Shown here: piece after piece, positions 42,955 through 50,976 of the stretch
Layout: each line of letters opens with the position of its first letter
Numbering within the stretch: the stretch's first letter is position 1
Assembly (NCBI RefSeq): GCF_000009265.1
Contig: NC_008383.1
Coordinates: 83,464 to 147,463, forward strand
DNA from: Rhizobium johnstonii 3841
GTDB taxonomy: Bacteria > Pseudomonadota > Alphaproteobacteria > Rhizobiales > Rhizobiaceae
DNA: 64,000 bases
Direction: 5' to 3'
The notes under the pieces: model-generated
The model's database searches: none
The model's input: only the letters and a program-made list of their open reading frames with translations
What the model was told of the DNA's origin: nothing
Program-made: the position numbers and the translations under genes

Positions 42955-43000
42955 AGCGGATCCAAGGGCGCAATTATACGTCGCTGACGCGACGCCCTGC
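42955..43000. other. oriT: Origin of transfer (oriT), Ti/RSF1010 type nic region
   Basis: The complement of 42965-42976 reads TAATTGCGCCCT, one base from the Q-type nic consensus. It is followed on the plus strand by CGTCGC-TGAC-GCGACG (42979-42994), a perfect 6-base hairpin, and the larger repeat AGGGCG/CGCCCT brackets the whole site. The site sits between divergent traC and traA, as in Ti plasmids. TraA should nick here. The nick strand is inferred from the consensus. Confidence 0.85.
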
Positions 43001-43075
43001 TGAAGGGTCCTGGCGGGGCCGCCCGCTCCCAACGAACGCGTCGAAAATGTTCGATCTTAGGAGCCTGTCTCAGCC

Positions 43076-46000
43076 GTGGCCGTCCCGCATTTCTCAGTCA
43101 GCATCGTTGCCCGCGGCTCAGGCCGCAGCGCGGTGCTGTCGGCGGCCTACCGGCACTGCGCCAAGATGGAATTCGAGCGGGAAGCGAGGACGATCGATTA
43201 CAGCCGCAAGCAAGGACTCCTCCATGAGGAGTTCGTCATCCCCGAAACCGCACCCGACTGGCTACGGTCGATGATCGCCGATAGATCGGTCTCGGGCGCC
43301 TCGGAAGCTTTCTGGAACAAGGTTGAGGCGTTCGAAAAGCGCGCCGATGCACAGCTCGCCAAGGACGTGACCATCGCTCTGCCGGTCGAGCTTTCGAACG
43401 ACCAGAACATTGCCCTGGTCCGCGACTTCGTCGAGCGCCACATCACGGCCAAAGGCATGGTCGCCGATTGGGTGTATCATGATGCTCTGGGCAATCCGCA
43501 CATCCATCTGATGACGACCCTGCGGCCGCTGACCGAAGACGGGTTTGGCGCCAAGAAAGTTGCGGTTCTGGCACCAGCCGGCAAACCTGTGCGTAACGAC
43601 GCCGGCAAGATCGTCTACGAGCTTTGGGCTGGAAGCACCGACGACTTCAACGCGTTTCGCGATGGCTGGTTCGCATGCCAGAACCGGCATCTGGCGCTCG
43701 CAGGTCTCGACATCCGCATCGACGGCCGGTCCTTCGAGAAACAGGGGATCGAGCTGACGCCGACCATTCATCTCGGCGTCGGGACGAAGGCGATCGAACG
43801 GAAGGGCGACAATAAAACCGGATGGGGGGAGGAGAAGGTCGCGCTCGAGCGGTTGGAGCTGCAGGAAGAACGGCGCGCCGAGAATGCCCGGCGGATCCAG
43901 CGCAATCCGGAGATCGTGCTCGACCTCATTACCCGCGAGAAGAGCGTCTTCGACGAACGCGATATCGCCAAGATCCTCTACCGCTACATCGACGATGCGG
44001 CGCTCTTCCAAAACCTGATGGCGCGGATCCTACAAAGCCCGCAAACACTGCGGCTCGACCGTGAGCGGATGGATCTCGTCACTGGCGTCAGGGCACCGAG
44101 CAAATACACGACGCGAGAGCTGATCCGGCTTGAAGCGCAGATGGCCAATCAGGCAATCTGGCTGTCGCAGCGATCCTCTCATGGCGTCAGGCACGCGGTT
44201 CTGAGCGGTGTGTTTTCGCGACATGACCGTCTATCGGATGAGCAGAAAACCGCGATCGAACATGTCGCAGGTCCGGAAAGGATCGCTGCCGTGATCGGCC
44301 GTGCCGGTGCCGGCAAGACGACGATGATGAAGGCGGCGCGTCAAGCCTGGGAAGCAGCCGGTTATAGGGTCGTCGGTGGCGCGCTTGCGGGCAAAGCGGC
44401 AGAGGGGTTGGAGAAGGAAGCGGGCATTGCCTCCCGCACGCTGTCTGCCTGGGAACTAAGATGGGATCAGGAGCGAGACCGGCTTGATGAAAAGTCTGTC
44501 TTCGTCCTCGACGAGGCAGGAATGGTCTCTTCCCGGCAGATGGCGCGCTTCGTCGAAGCGGTAACCGTGTCCGGTGCCAAGCTCGTCCTGGTCGGCGATC
44601 CCGAGCAGCTGCAGCCGATCGAAGCGGGCGCTGCCTTCCGCGCCATTTCAGGGCGGATCGGCTATGCGGAACTCGAGACAATCTACCGTCAGCGCGAACA
44701 GTGGATGCGCGATGCCTCCCTCGATCTGGCGCGTGGAAACGTGTCGGCTGCGCTCGACGCTTACGCGCAGCGGGATATGGTGCGGACCGGTTGGACCAGG
44801 GACGAGGCGATCACAGCTTTGATCGCCGACTGGGACCACGAATACGATCCGGCCAAGTCGACTCTGATACTCGCTCATCGCCGTATTGATGTGCGTTTGC
44901 TGAACGAGATGGCGCGCAGCAAACTCGTCGAGCGTGGGCTGATCGAGGCCGGCCATGCGTTCAAGACGGAAGACGGGACGAGGCAGCTTGCGGCCGGTGA
45001 TCAGATTGTCTTTCTGAAGAATGAAGGGTCGCTCGGCGTCAAGAACGGTATGTTGGCGCGTGTCGTCGACGCCCAGCCCGGGCGGATTGTCGCTGAGATC
45101 GGCAATGGTGAAGACCGGCGTCGGGTCGTGGTCGAACAGCGGTTCTACGCCAATGTCGATCACGGCTACGCCACCACGGTGCACAAGAGCCAGGGCGCCA
45201 CCGTCGATCGCGTCAAGGTGCTGGCGTCGAGCACGCTGGACCGGCATCTATCCTATGTCGCCATGACCCGCCACCGCGAGACGGCGGAACTCTATGTCGG
45301 GCTGGAAGAGTTCGCGCAACGGCGCGGCGGCGTGCTGATAGCCCATGGCGAAGCGCCTTACGAGCATAAGCCGGGCAACCGGGACAGCTACTATGTGACG
45401 CTCGGCTTTGCCGATGGCCAGGAACGAACCGTCTGGGGTGTCGATCTCGCGCGGGCGATGGATGCGTCGGGCGCCAGGATCGGGGATCGCATCGGCCTCA
45501 AACACGTCGGATCGCAGCGCGTCACGCTCCCCGATGGCACTGAGGTTGACCGCAATTCCTGGAAGGTCGTGCCGGTCGAGGAGCTGGCGATGGCCCGGCT
45601 ACATGAGCGGCTCTCGCGTCCCGGATCAAAGGAAACGACGCTCGACTATCAGGACGCTTCGCACTATCGCGCTGCGCTGCGTTTCGCGGAGGCGCGTAGC
45701 CTCCACCTGATGAATGTCGCCCGCACCATCGCGCACGATCAGCTCCAATGGACCATCCGTCAATCGTCGAAACTCGCCGAGCTCGGCGCGCGCCTTGTCG
45801 CCGTCGCGGCAAAGCTCGGCCTTGGCGGAGCAAAGTCGACTGTATCGACAACATCGGCAATCAAGGAGGCAAAACCCATGGTCTCTGGCACGACGACCTT
45901 CCCCAGATCAATTGGTCAGGCGGCCGAAGACAAGCTCTCGGCCGACCCCGGCCTGAAGGCTAGCTGGCAGGAGGTTTCCGCTCGCTTCCATCACGTCTTT

Positions 46001-46669
46001 GCTGATCCACAAGCCGCCTTCAAGACAGTCAATGTCGACGCCATGCTGGCGAATGGAACGGTAGCGGCAACGACGATTGTGCAGATTGCCGAGCAACCGG
46101 AAAGCTTCGGTGCGCTGAAGGGGAAGACCGGTCTTTTTGCAGGGAGCGCCGAGAAGCGGGCCCACGATACTGCGCTTGTCAACGCACCCGCACTTGCCCG
46201 CGATCTGCAGGGCTTCATTGCGAAACGCGCAGAGGCGGCCAGCCGCTATGAGGACGAGGAACGCGCGGTCCGCACCAAGCTCTCGCTCGATATTCCTGCT
46301 CTCTCCGCATCCGCAAAGCAGGTGCTTGAGCGCGTGCGCGATGCCATCGATCGAAACGATATCCCCGCCGGTCTCGAGTTCGCTCTGGCGGACAAAATGG
46401 TGAAGGCCGAGCTCGAAGGTTTTGCCAAGGCCGTGTCGGAGCGCTTCGGGGAAAGAACCTTCCTTCCGCTTGCGGCAAAGACTGCAGACGGGAAGGCGTT
46501 CGAGGTAGCGTCCGCAGGTATGCAGCCGGCCCAGAAGAACGAGCTGCGATCCGCTTGGGACACGATCCGCACCGTCCAGCAATTGGCTGCGCATGAGCGA
46601 ACAGCTGTGGCACTCAAACAGGCAGAAGCCATACGGCAGACCCAGACGAAAGGGTTGTCGCTGAAATGA
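43076..46669 (+). CDS. traA: TraA, MobQ-type relaxase with RecD-like helicase
   Basis: 1197 residues from a GTG at 43076, with AGGAG about 12 bases upstream. N-terminal MobA/MobL relaxase (about 1-250): motif I RGSGRSAVLSAAYRHC with the nicking Tyr near residue 23, and His triad in NPHIHLMTTLRPL near 140. Helicase domain: Walker A GRAGAGKTTMMKAAR near 405, Walker B VFVLDEAGMVS near 475, and C-terminal ATTVHKSQGATVDRV with RHLSYVAMTRHR near 705-740. The last 400 residues are unannotated. It nicks oriT, stays linked to the strand and unwinds the plasmid. It is divergent from traC; traF overlaps its stop. Confidence 0.95.
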   Translation: MAVPHFSVSIVARGSGRSAVLSAAYRHCAKMEFEREARTIDYSRKQGLLHEEFVIPETAPDWLRSMIADRSVSGASEAFWNKVEAFEKRADAQLAKDVTIALPVELSNDQNIALVRDFVERHITAKGMVADWVYHDALGNPHIHLMTTLRPLTEDGFGAKKVAVLAPAGKPVRNDAGKIVYELWAGSTDDFNAFRDGWFACQNRHLALAGLDIRIDGRSFEKQGIELTPTIHLGVGTKAIERKGDNKTGWGEEKVALERLELQEERRAENARRIQRNPEIVLDLITREKSVFDERDIAKILYRYIDDAALFQNLMARILQSPQTLRLDRERMDLVTGVRAPSKYTTRELIRLEAQMANQAIWLSQRSSHGVRHAVLSGVFSRHDRLSDEQKTAIEHVAGPERIAAVIGRAGAGKTTMMKAARQAWEAAGYRVVGGALAGKAAEGLEKEAGIASRTLSAWELRWDQERDRLDEKSVFVLDEAGMVSSRQMARFVEAVTVSGAKLVLVGDPEQLQPIEAGAAFRAISGRIGYAELETIYRQREQWMRDASLDLARGNVSAALDAYAQRDMVRTGWTRDEAITALIADWDHEYDPAKSTLILAHRRIDVRLLNEMARSKLVERGLIEAGHAFKTEDGTRQLAAGDQIVFLKNEGSLGVKNGMLARVVDAQPGRIVAEIGNGEDRRRVVVEQRFYANVDHGYATTVHKSQGATVDRVKVLASSTLDRHLSYVAMTRHRETAELYVGLEEFAQRRGGVLIAHGEAPYEHKPGNRDSYYVTLGFADGQERTVWGVDLARAMDASGARIGDRIGLKHVGSQRVTLPDGTEVDRNSWKVVPVEELAMARLHERLSRPGSKETTLDYQDASHYRAALRFAEARSLHLMNVARTIAHDQLQWTIRQSSKLAELGARLVAVAAKLGLGGAKSTVSTTSAIKEAKPMVSGTTTFPRSIGQAAEDKLSADPGLKASWQEVSARFHHVFADPQAAFKTVNVDAMLANGTVAATTIVQIAEQPESFGALKGKTGLFAGSAEKRAHDTALVNAPALARDLQGFIAKRAEAASRYEDEERAVRTKLSLDIPALSASAKQVLERVRDAIDRNDIPAGLEFALADKMVKAELEGFAKAVSERFGERTFLPLAAKTADGKAFEVASAGMQPAQKNELRSAWDTIRTVQQLAAHERTAVALKQAEAIRQTQTKGLSLK

Positions 46670-47232
46670 TGTCTCATATCTCCCCCACCTCTGCCGTTGT
46701 GCGCCAAAAGCGCCCGGTTCTCGCCCTCCTCGCAGTGTCATGTGGCATTGCGCTCGTGGTGATTATCGGCGGGTTCATCGGCGGCCTGCGGATCAACACC
46801 ACGCCCAGCGAGCCACTCGGGCTCTGGCGTGTCGCACCCCTCGAACACCCGATTCAGGTGGGTGAAATGGTGTTCGTCTGCCCGCCGGAGACTGACGCCG
46901 TTTCGGAGGGATTTGAGAGAGGCTACCTTCGCTCAGGCCTGTGCCCCGGCGGCTTTGGCCCCCTCATCAAAACGGTGGCTGCGGTCGGCGGGAAGCGCAT
47001 CGAGATCGCCGGCAATGTCACGATCGATGGACGGCCGATCGCAAACTCGAGCCTCGTGTCTCAGGACGGCCAGGGGCGGCCATTGCGCCCGTACGCAGGA
47101 GGGACGATTCCGGCCGGCTTCCTGTTCCTCCATTCGCCATTTCCCGGATCCTGGGACTCTCGATATTTCGGGCCGGTCCCAGGATCCGGTGTTCTCGGCC
47201 TCGCAGAACAGGTGCTTACCTATGCGCCCTGA
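46666..47232 (+). CDS. traF: TraF, S26-type signal peptidase for pilin processing
   Basis: 188 residues with an N-terminal membrane anchor (about residues 20-45). Catalytic Ser in NTTPSEPLGLWRV near residue 49 and catalytic Lys in GPLIKTVAAVGGKRIE near 100 match the TraF peptidase, which processes the TrbC pilin into its cyclic form. PGSWDSRYFGPVP near 165 is also typical. The start overlaps the traA stop (ATGA), the end overlaps traB by 11 bases. It acts at the periplasmic face of the inner membrane. Confidence 0.92.
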   Translation: MMSHISPTSAVVRQKRPVLALLAVSCGIALVVIIGGFIGGLRINTTPSEPLGLWRVAPLEHPIQVGEMVFVCPPETDAVSEGFERGYLRSGLCPGGFGPLIKTVAAVGGKRIEIAGNVTIDGRPIANSSLVSQDGQGRPLRPYAGGTIPAGFLFLHSPFPGSWDSRYFGPVPGSGVLGLAEQVLTYAP

Positions 47233-48388
47233 TTGGCTTCAACCTTTTACCCTCGCTCTGGCTGCTGCCACGACTGGATATATCTCCTGGAGCGGGCATG
47301 CCCTGGCGCTTCCCGCAGCGATCGCATTTCCGGCGCTTTGGTCGCTGGCGCACAGTCGTCGGGCCGCAAGTGTCGTTTCGGCCGCCTATTTTCTGGCGGC
47401 GTCGCGCGGTCTGCCGCAAGGCGTGGCTGCCTTCTATCAATCCGATATCTGGCCGGGACTGATCTTGTGGCTCGTCGCCTCAAGCGGCTTCGTTTTCGTT
47501 CACGTCGCACTCTGGTCGCGTCAGTCCGGCGGCTGGAAAGCCCTGCGATATACGATCGCGATGGTCCTCATGGCCCTTCCACCCTTCGGCATTGTTGGCT
47601 GGGCACATCCGATCACGGCGGCAGGCGTTCTCTTTCCAGGATGGGGCTGGGCCGGACTTGCGGCAGTGACAGCCGGTCTCGCGCTCATGACGACGCAATA
47701 TCGACCGGCTGTAGCCATAACCCTTGCAGGCTTCTGGCTCTGGTCCGCCGCATTCTGGACAGCACCGGACATAGGGCGGCATTGGCAGGGGGTCGACCTG
47801 CAGCTCGGAAATAGACTCGGTCGCGATAACAGTCTTGCTCGGCATAGTGATCTTGTTGCAACGCTGCGCTCTGAGCGTCGCCCCGGCTCCACTTTCATGC
47901 TCTTGCCTGAAAGTGCTCTCGGGTTTTGGACGCCATCGGTCGAACGCGTGTGGCGGCAGCAACTGGCCGAGGCCGATCTGAGCGTCATCGCCGGCGCGGC
48001 TGTCGTCGATCGGGAAGGATATGACAATGTGCTGGTTCGCGTCTCGGCCACCGACAGTGAGATCCTCTATCGGGAACGCATGCCAGTGCCTGGCTCGATG
48101 TGGCAGCCCTGGTTGGCACCGATCGGAAAGAGCGGCGGAGCCAGAGCGGACTTCTTTGCTAATCCGGTCGTGTCCGTTGGCGGCCAGCGCGTGGCCCCAC
48201 TCATTTGCTACGAGCAACTCATCATCTGGCCCGTCCTGCAGTCGATGCTTCATGATCCAGACCTCGTCGTCGCCGTCGGAAACGACTGGTGGACCAAAGG
48301 GACCGCAATCATCGGCATACAGCGCGCCAGCGCCGAGGCTTGGGCGCGGCTGTTCAACAAACCTCTCGTGATGTCTTTCAACACCTGA
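47222..48388 (+). CDS. traB: TraB, conjugal transfer membrane protein of nitrilase/Lnt-like fold
   Basis: 388 residues with five to six N-terminal membrane segments (about 10-165), then a carbon-nitrogen-hydrolase-like domain: the Glu in MLLPESALGFWTP and the Cys in PLICYEQLIIWPV. This architecture resembles apolipoprotein N-acyltransferase and matches TraB of Ti plasmids. The start at 47222 (MRPDWLQPF) overlaps traF; the longer frame to 46829 lies within traF. It helps transfer efficiency, but its exact step is not known. Confidence 0.9.
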   Translation: MRPDWLQPFTLALAAATTGYISWSGHALALPAAIAFPALWSLAHSRRAASVVSAAYFLAASRGLPQGVAAFYQSDIWPGLILWLVASSGFVFVHVALWSRQSGGWKALRYTIAMVLMALPPFGIVGWAHPITAAGVLFPGWGWAGLAAVTAGLALMTTQYRPAVAITLAGFWLWSAAFWTAPDIGRHWQGVDLQLGNRLGRDNSLARHSDLVATLRSERRPGSTFMLLPESALGFWTPSVERVWRQQLAEADLSVIAGAAVVDREGYDNVLVRVSATDSEILYRERMPVPGSMWQPWLAPIGKSGGARADFFANPVVSVGGQRVAPLICYEQLIIWPVLQSMLHDPDLVVAVGNDWWTKGTAIIGIQRASAEAWARLFNKPLVMSFNT

Positions 48389-48403
48389 TCTGGAGCAAAG
48401 ACC

Positions 48404-49021
48404 ATGGACGCTGCCCTCATTGCGAAATGCGCCGATCCAAGCCTTCCCCCCGCTATCGTGGAACAGTTCATTTCGGCCGTCGGTTCCGACGATCCACTCG
48501 CCGTCACCGTGAATGCTGATGGTCGGCTGGTTCTCATCCCCAAACCTCGCTCGCCCGACGAGGCCATGGGTGTGGTCAAAGACTATGTCGGTCATGCCAT
48601 CGTGCGGGTCGGCATCACCCAGTTTCCGGCGGACGTTGGCGTCGACGACGCATCGCAGCTTCAATCAGATATGTTCGAGGCCTGCGCGAATTTGCGCACA
48701 GGGACAGGCATATTCGCAAAGGTCGCCCGCATCGTCGCCAAATGGTACGGCCGCCCCACGAATAAAGAGCTTCTTCCGCAGTTGGTGGACGATACGATCT
48801 ACGCTTGGAAGACGGGCAGCTTCGAGGGCGACAACGTGTTCCGTGCCTCAGATCCTGGTGGCCCGACTTTCTTTGGTACACGCTCAGAAAAGCGTGCCGA
48901 AGGTACGGATCCCGTGGCGCCTCCCATGGAAAGTGAAGATGCCTCACAATCGGCCGAGCCGGATAAGGCTACGGAGGCAGGAATGAGGATCGATCTTTCG
49001 AGGATCGGCGGACAAAAATAA
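48404..49021 (+). CDS. traH: TraH, conjugal transfer protein
   Basis: 205 residues in the fixed traAFBH order, 15 bases after traB. MDAALIAKCADPSLPPAIVE starts it; DYVGHAIVRVGITQFPADVG and IFAKVARIVAKWYGRP follow. The size (TraH of pTi is about 200 residues) and position support the name. No signal peptide or membrane segment. A weak ribosome site with GGAG precedes the ATG. Its role in transfer is not established. Confidence 0.85.
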   Translation: MDAALIAKCADPSLPPAIVEQFISAVGSDDPLAVTVNADGRLVLIPKPRSPDEAMGVVKDYVGHAIVRVGITQFPADVGVDDASQLQSDMFEACANLRTGTGIFAKVARIVAKWYGRPTNKELLPQLVDDTIYAWKTGSFEGDNVFRASDPGGPTFFGTRSEKRAEGTDPVAPPMESEDASQSAEPDKATEAGMRIDLSRIGGQK

Positions 49022-49044
49022 CGAGCGCTGCGGATGGGTCAGCG

Positions 49045-49662
49045 CTAGGGCGAAACCGGAGAGGTGAGCGCTGGCGTCTCGCCTCGCGGCAGGAAGAAGC
49101 CCTTGATACATGGGTCATTGCGAACGGCGATCTGCGTGTGGGTACGCTCGTGAAAGCGAGCGCCATCGTAGATCTCATTGCCTTCGGGAAACAGGCCTCG
49201 AACTGTGTCGAATGCCGGAAGGGCGGCTTCCTTGGCGATCTCGTGGACGTAATTGATAACGGCGCAATCCAGCTTCCGAACCAGTTTGTCGGAATTCTTG
49301 TCACCCTTGGCATCGGAATTCACCGGCATTTTGCCGCCGGTGGCTTCGATCTGACTTTTCAGCATTCGATAGCTAGTCTGGATCAGGGGGACGTACTTGC
49401 GGGTGATGAGGTCTAGGCAGTTGCCGAGATCGATAATTGCGCCGAGCACAAAGGGCTCTTTATAAGCGCCAGATTCAGCTTTCAGCGTCGCCCATTCGAG
49501 CGCACGCTCGGGATCGTTTTCCCAAAAGTAGATCCCAGAACCGAGCCAGTCATACGCCTTTTCGCTCGGAAGAAGGGGCGATGCGCCAGTTAGCGCAGCC
49601 ATACCCACGGCCTTGTCACAGCCGTGGTAGCCGAGCACGTATGCAGGATAATTGGAACTCAA
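49045..49662 (-). CDS. ADP-ribosyltransferase-like protein, possible toxin
   Basis: 205 residues from a TTG at 49662 that overlaps the partner stop by 4 bases (TTGA). LGYHGCDKAVGMAAL near residue 10 and YDWLGSGIYFWENDPERALE near 38-57 resemble the H...Y and GxGIYF pattern of ADP-ribosyltransferase-like folds (similar to DUF3990). The Cys and Glu positions later are less clear. It is paired with a 59-residue protein upstream, the usual order antitoxin then toxin. It converges on traH, 23 bases from its stop. A plasmid-maintenance toxin is likely, but another ART-like role cannot be excluded. Confidence 0.6.
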   Translation of the reverse strand: MSSNYPAYVLGYHGCDKAVGMAALTGASPLLPSEKAYDWLGSGIYFWENDPERALEWATLKAESGAYKEPFVLGAIIDLGNCLDLITRKYVPLIQTSYRMLKSQIEATGGKMPVNSDAKGDKNSDKLVRKLDCAVINYVHEIAKEAALPAFDTVRGLFPEGNEIYDGARFHERTHTQIAVRNDPCIKGFFLPRGETPALTSPVSP

Positions 49663-49838
49663 GCGGCAGCCGCTTCCTCAGCGTCGTCGTCGCGCGCATA
49701 TTCCGGGGCGAGCTTGCCATCGGCAGACACAATGCCGGCGTCCATCAGATGACGGCGTGCATCGTCTGGAGACTTGGCGGCGTCTTCAGCCCGCTTTTCC
49801 ATGAGCGCGATGAGCGCCTCCAGCTGGATGTCTGTCAT
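49659..49838 (-). CDS. Small protein partner of the ART-like gene, possible antitoxin
   Basis: 59 residues, MTDIQLEALIALMEKRAEDA and DDARRHLMDAGIVSADGKLA, then an acidic tail DDDAEEAAAA. A strong ribosome site (AGGAGGG) lies 8 bases before the ATG at 49838. The ARxxLxxxGIxxxDGKLxxEY pattern is common in small proteins encoded beside toxins. Its stop overlaps the TTG start of the ART-like gene. Confidence 0.6.
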   Translation of the reverse strand: MTDIQLEALIALMEKRAEDAAKSPDDARRHLMDAGIVSADGKLAPEYARDDDAEEAAAA

Positions 49839-49980
49839 CGCCGAGGCCCTCCTGAGCCAACTTCTTGCAGTTTATTACATGGATTCCCGCAAAAGCGCAA
49901 ACCTGGGGGGCTTGGCGCCAAGCATCGTAACGCGGACACGCTGCAAACGTTCATTTTCGTCTGCCCGGTACTCGGTCAAC

Positions 49981-50976
49981 TCAAGACAGAAACCGTTTCA
50001 AGCTCAAGCCGGCGTACAAAATGTATGGCAACTTACCGAGGGAATAGTGGCCACAGCTTAGCTTCATAATTTGCGGTCGGCCGCCGGCGTTCTTCAAACT
50101 GCGTAACAGGCTCTCCGACAGCTCCGGCATCACAACCGTGTCTCTCCTGGCCAGCACCATCTGGATATCGAGATCCGGCCGCGCCAAACGATGCGCGTAG
50201 TTTTCGAGATTGAGTGGACTCCATGCTCTTCTGAGATCAGCCAGCTCGATCTCTGGCTCGAGGCTGCTCCGGATAGTTCGTGTAGCGCGACCCGTCCAAA
50301 CCATATCCGCAAGGCTTCCACCTGTCAGAAACAGCGAAGCTTTCGAAACGTTCGGATCATGTGCGGCAATCAATCCTGCGACCCAGGAACCGAGGCTCAT
50401 GCCGAGGACGGAGATTTCTCGATAGCCCTCACTTTTCAGCCAGCGGATGAGTTTTCCTCCATCACATACGGCCTGCCTTACGGCTTGGATCGTTCGACCA
50501 AGGTTGGCGCTCAGCATGTAATCCGCGTGCAATGAACCGGGACGGTTACGCTCGAAGTGATATGGCATCGCGATCTCGATGACTGTGATGCCGCGCCGTG
50601 ACAAGAAGCCGGCGATTTGAGCGTTTCGAGCTCGTGCGTTCCAATGGTGAAAAATCACCAGTGCCTTGTCGAGTGACCCACTTTTTGTGATTTTCGCCCA
50701 GACGATATTGTTCTCTGCGACATCGGTCGAAATATCCGATGGAAACTTAACCCAATGCTCTCGGACTTCGAATCGTTGATCGCCGCCGTTCTGCTCATCG
50801 AAAAACGTTGGGTCAATCGAAGCTTCATCTGCGCGGGCACAAAATTCGCGGATACTGTCGATTCTCTCACCTGGAAAGGCACGGTCTGCATCAAGGATGA
50901 AACTCGTCGTTTCCTTCCCGTCCTCACCGCGTCGCGCCCGCTGTTCATCCCACCGATCAAGCCAGCTAAGATACAA
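49981..50976 (-). CDS. rcgR: Alpha/beta hydrolase resembling RcgR (putative quorum-lactone hydrolase)
   Basis: 331 residues. The alpha/beta fold shows VIFHHWNARARNAQIAGFL near residue 110, nucleophile elbow ISVLGMSLGSWVAGLI near 195 and late His in MKLSCGHYSLGKLPY. RcgR and RcgA have been described as regulators of conjugation of rhizobial plasmids; the RcgR group is annotated as putative quorum lactone hydrolase. Its start overlaps the end of the rcgA-like gene by 11 bases. Lying between the tra and traR genes, it probably modulates transfer by altering a signal. The name is recognition by context and family, not proof. Confidence 0.65.
   Translation of the reverse strand: MYLSWLDRWDEQRARRGEDGKETTSFILDADRAFPGERIDSIREFCARADEASIDPTFFDEQNGGDQRFEVREHWVKFPSDISTDVAENNIVWAKITKSGSLDKALVIFHHWNARARNAQIAGFLSRRGITVIEIAMPYHFERNRPGSLHADYMLSANLGRTIQAVRQAVCDGGKLIRWLKSEGYREISVLGMSLGSWVAGLIAAHDPNVSKASLFLTGGSLADMVWTGRATRTIRSSLEPEIELADLRRAWSPLNLENYAHRLARPDLDIQMVLARRDTVVMPELSESLLRSLKNAGGRPQIMKLSCGHYSLGKLPYILYAGLSLKRFLS

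Noticed and set aside
49911..49922. CTTGGCGCCAAG palindrome downstream of the rcgR-like gene
   Set aside because: Twelve-base palindrome with no spacing or partner sites; it may be chance.
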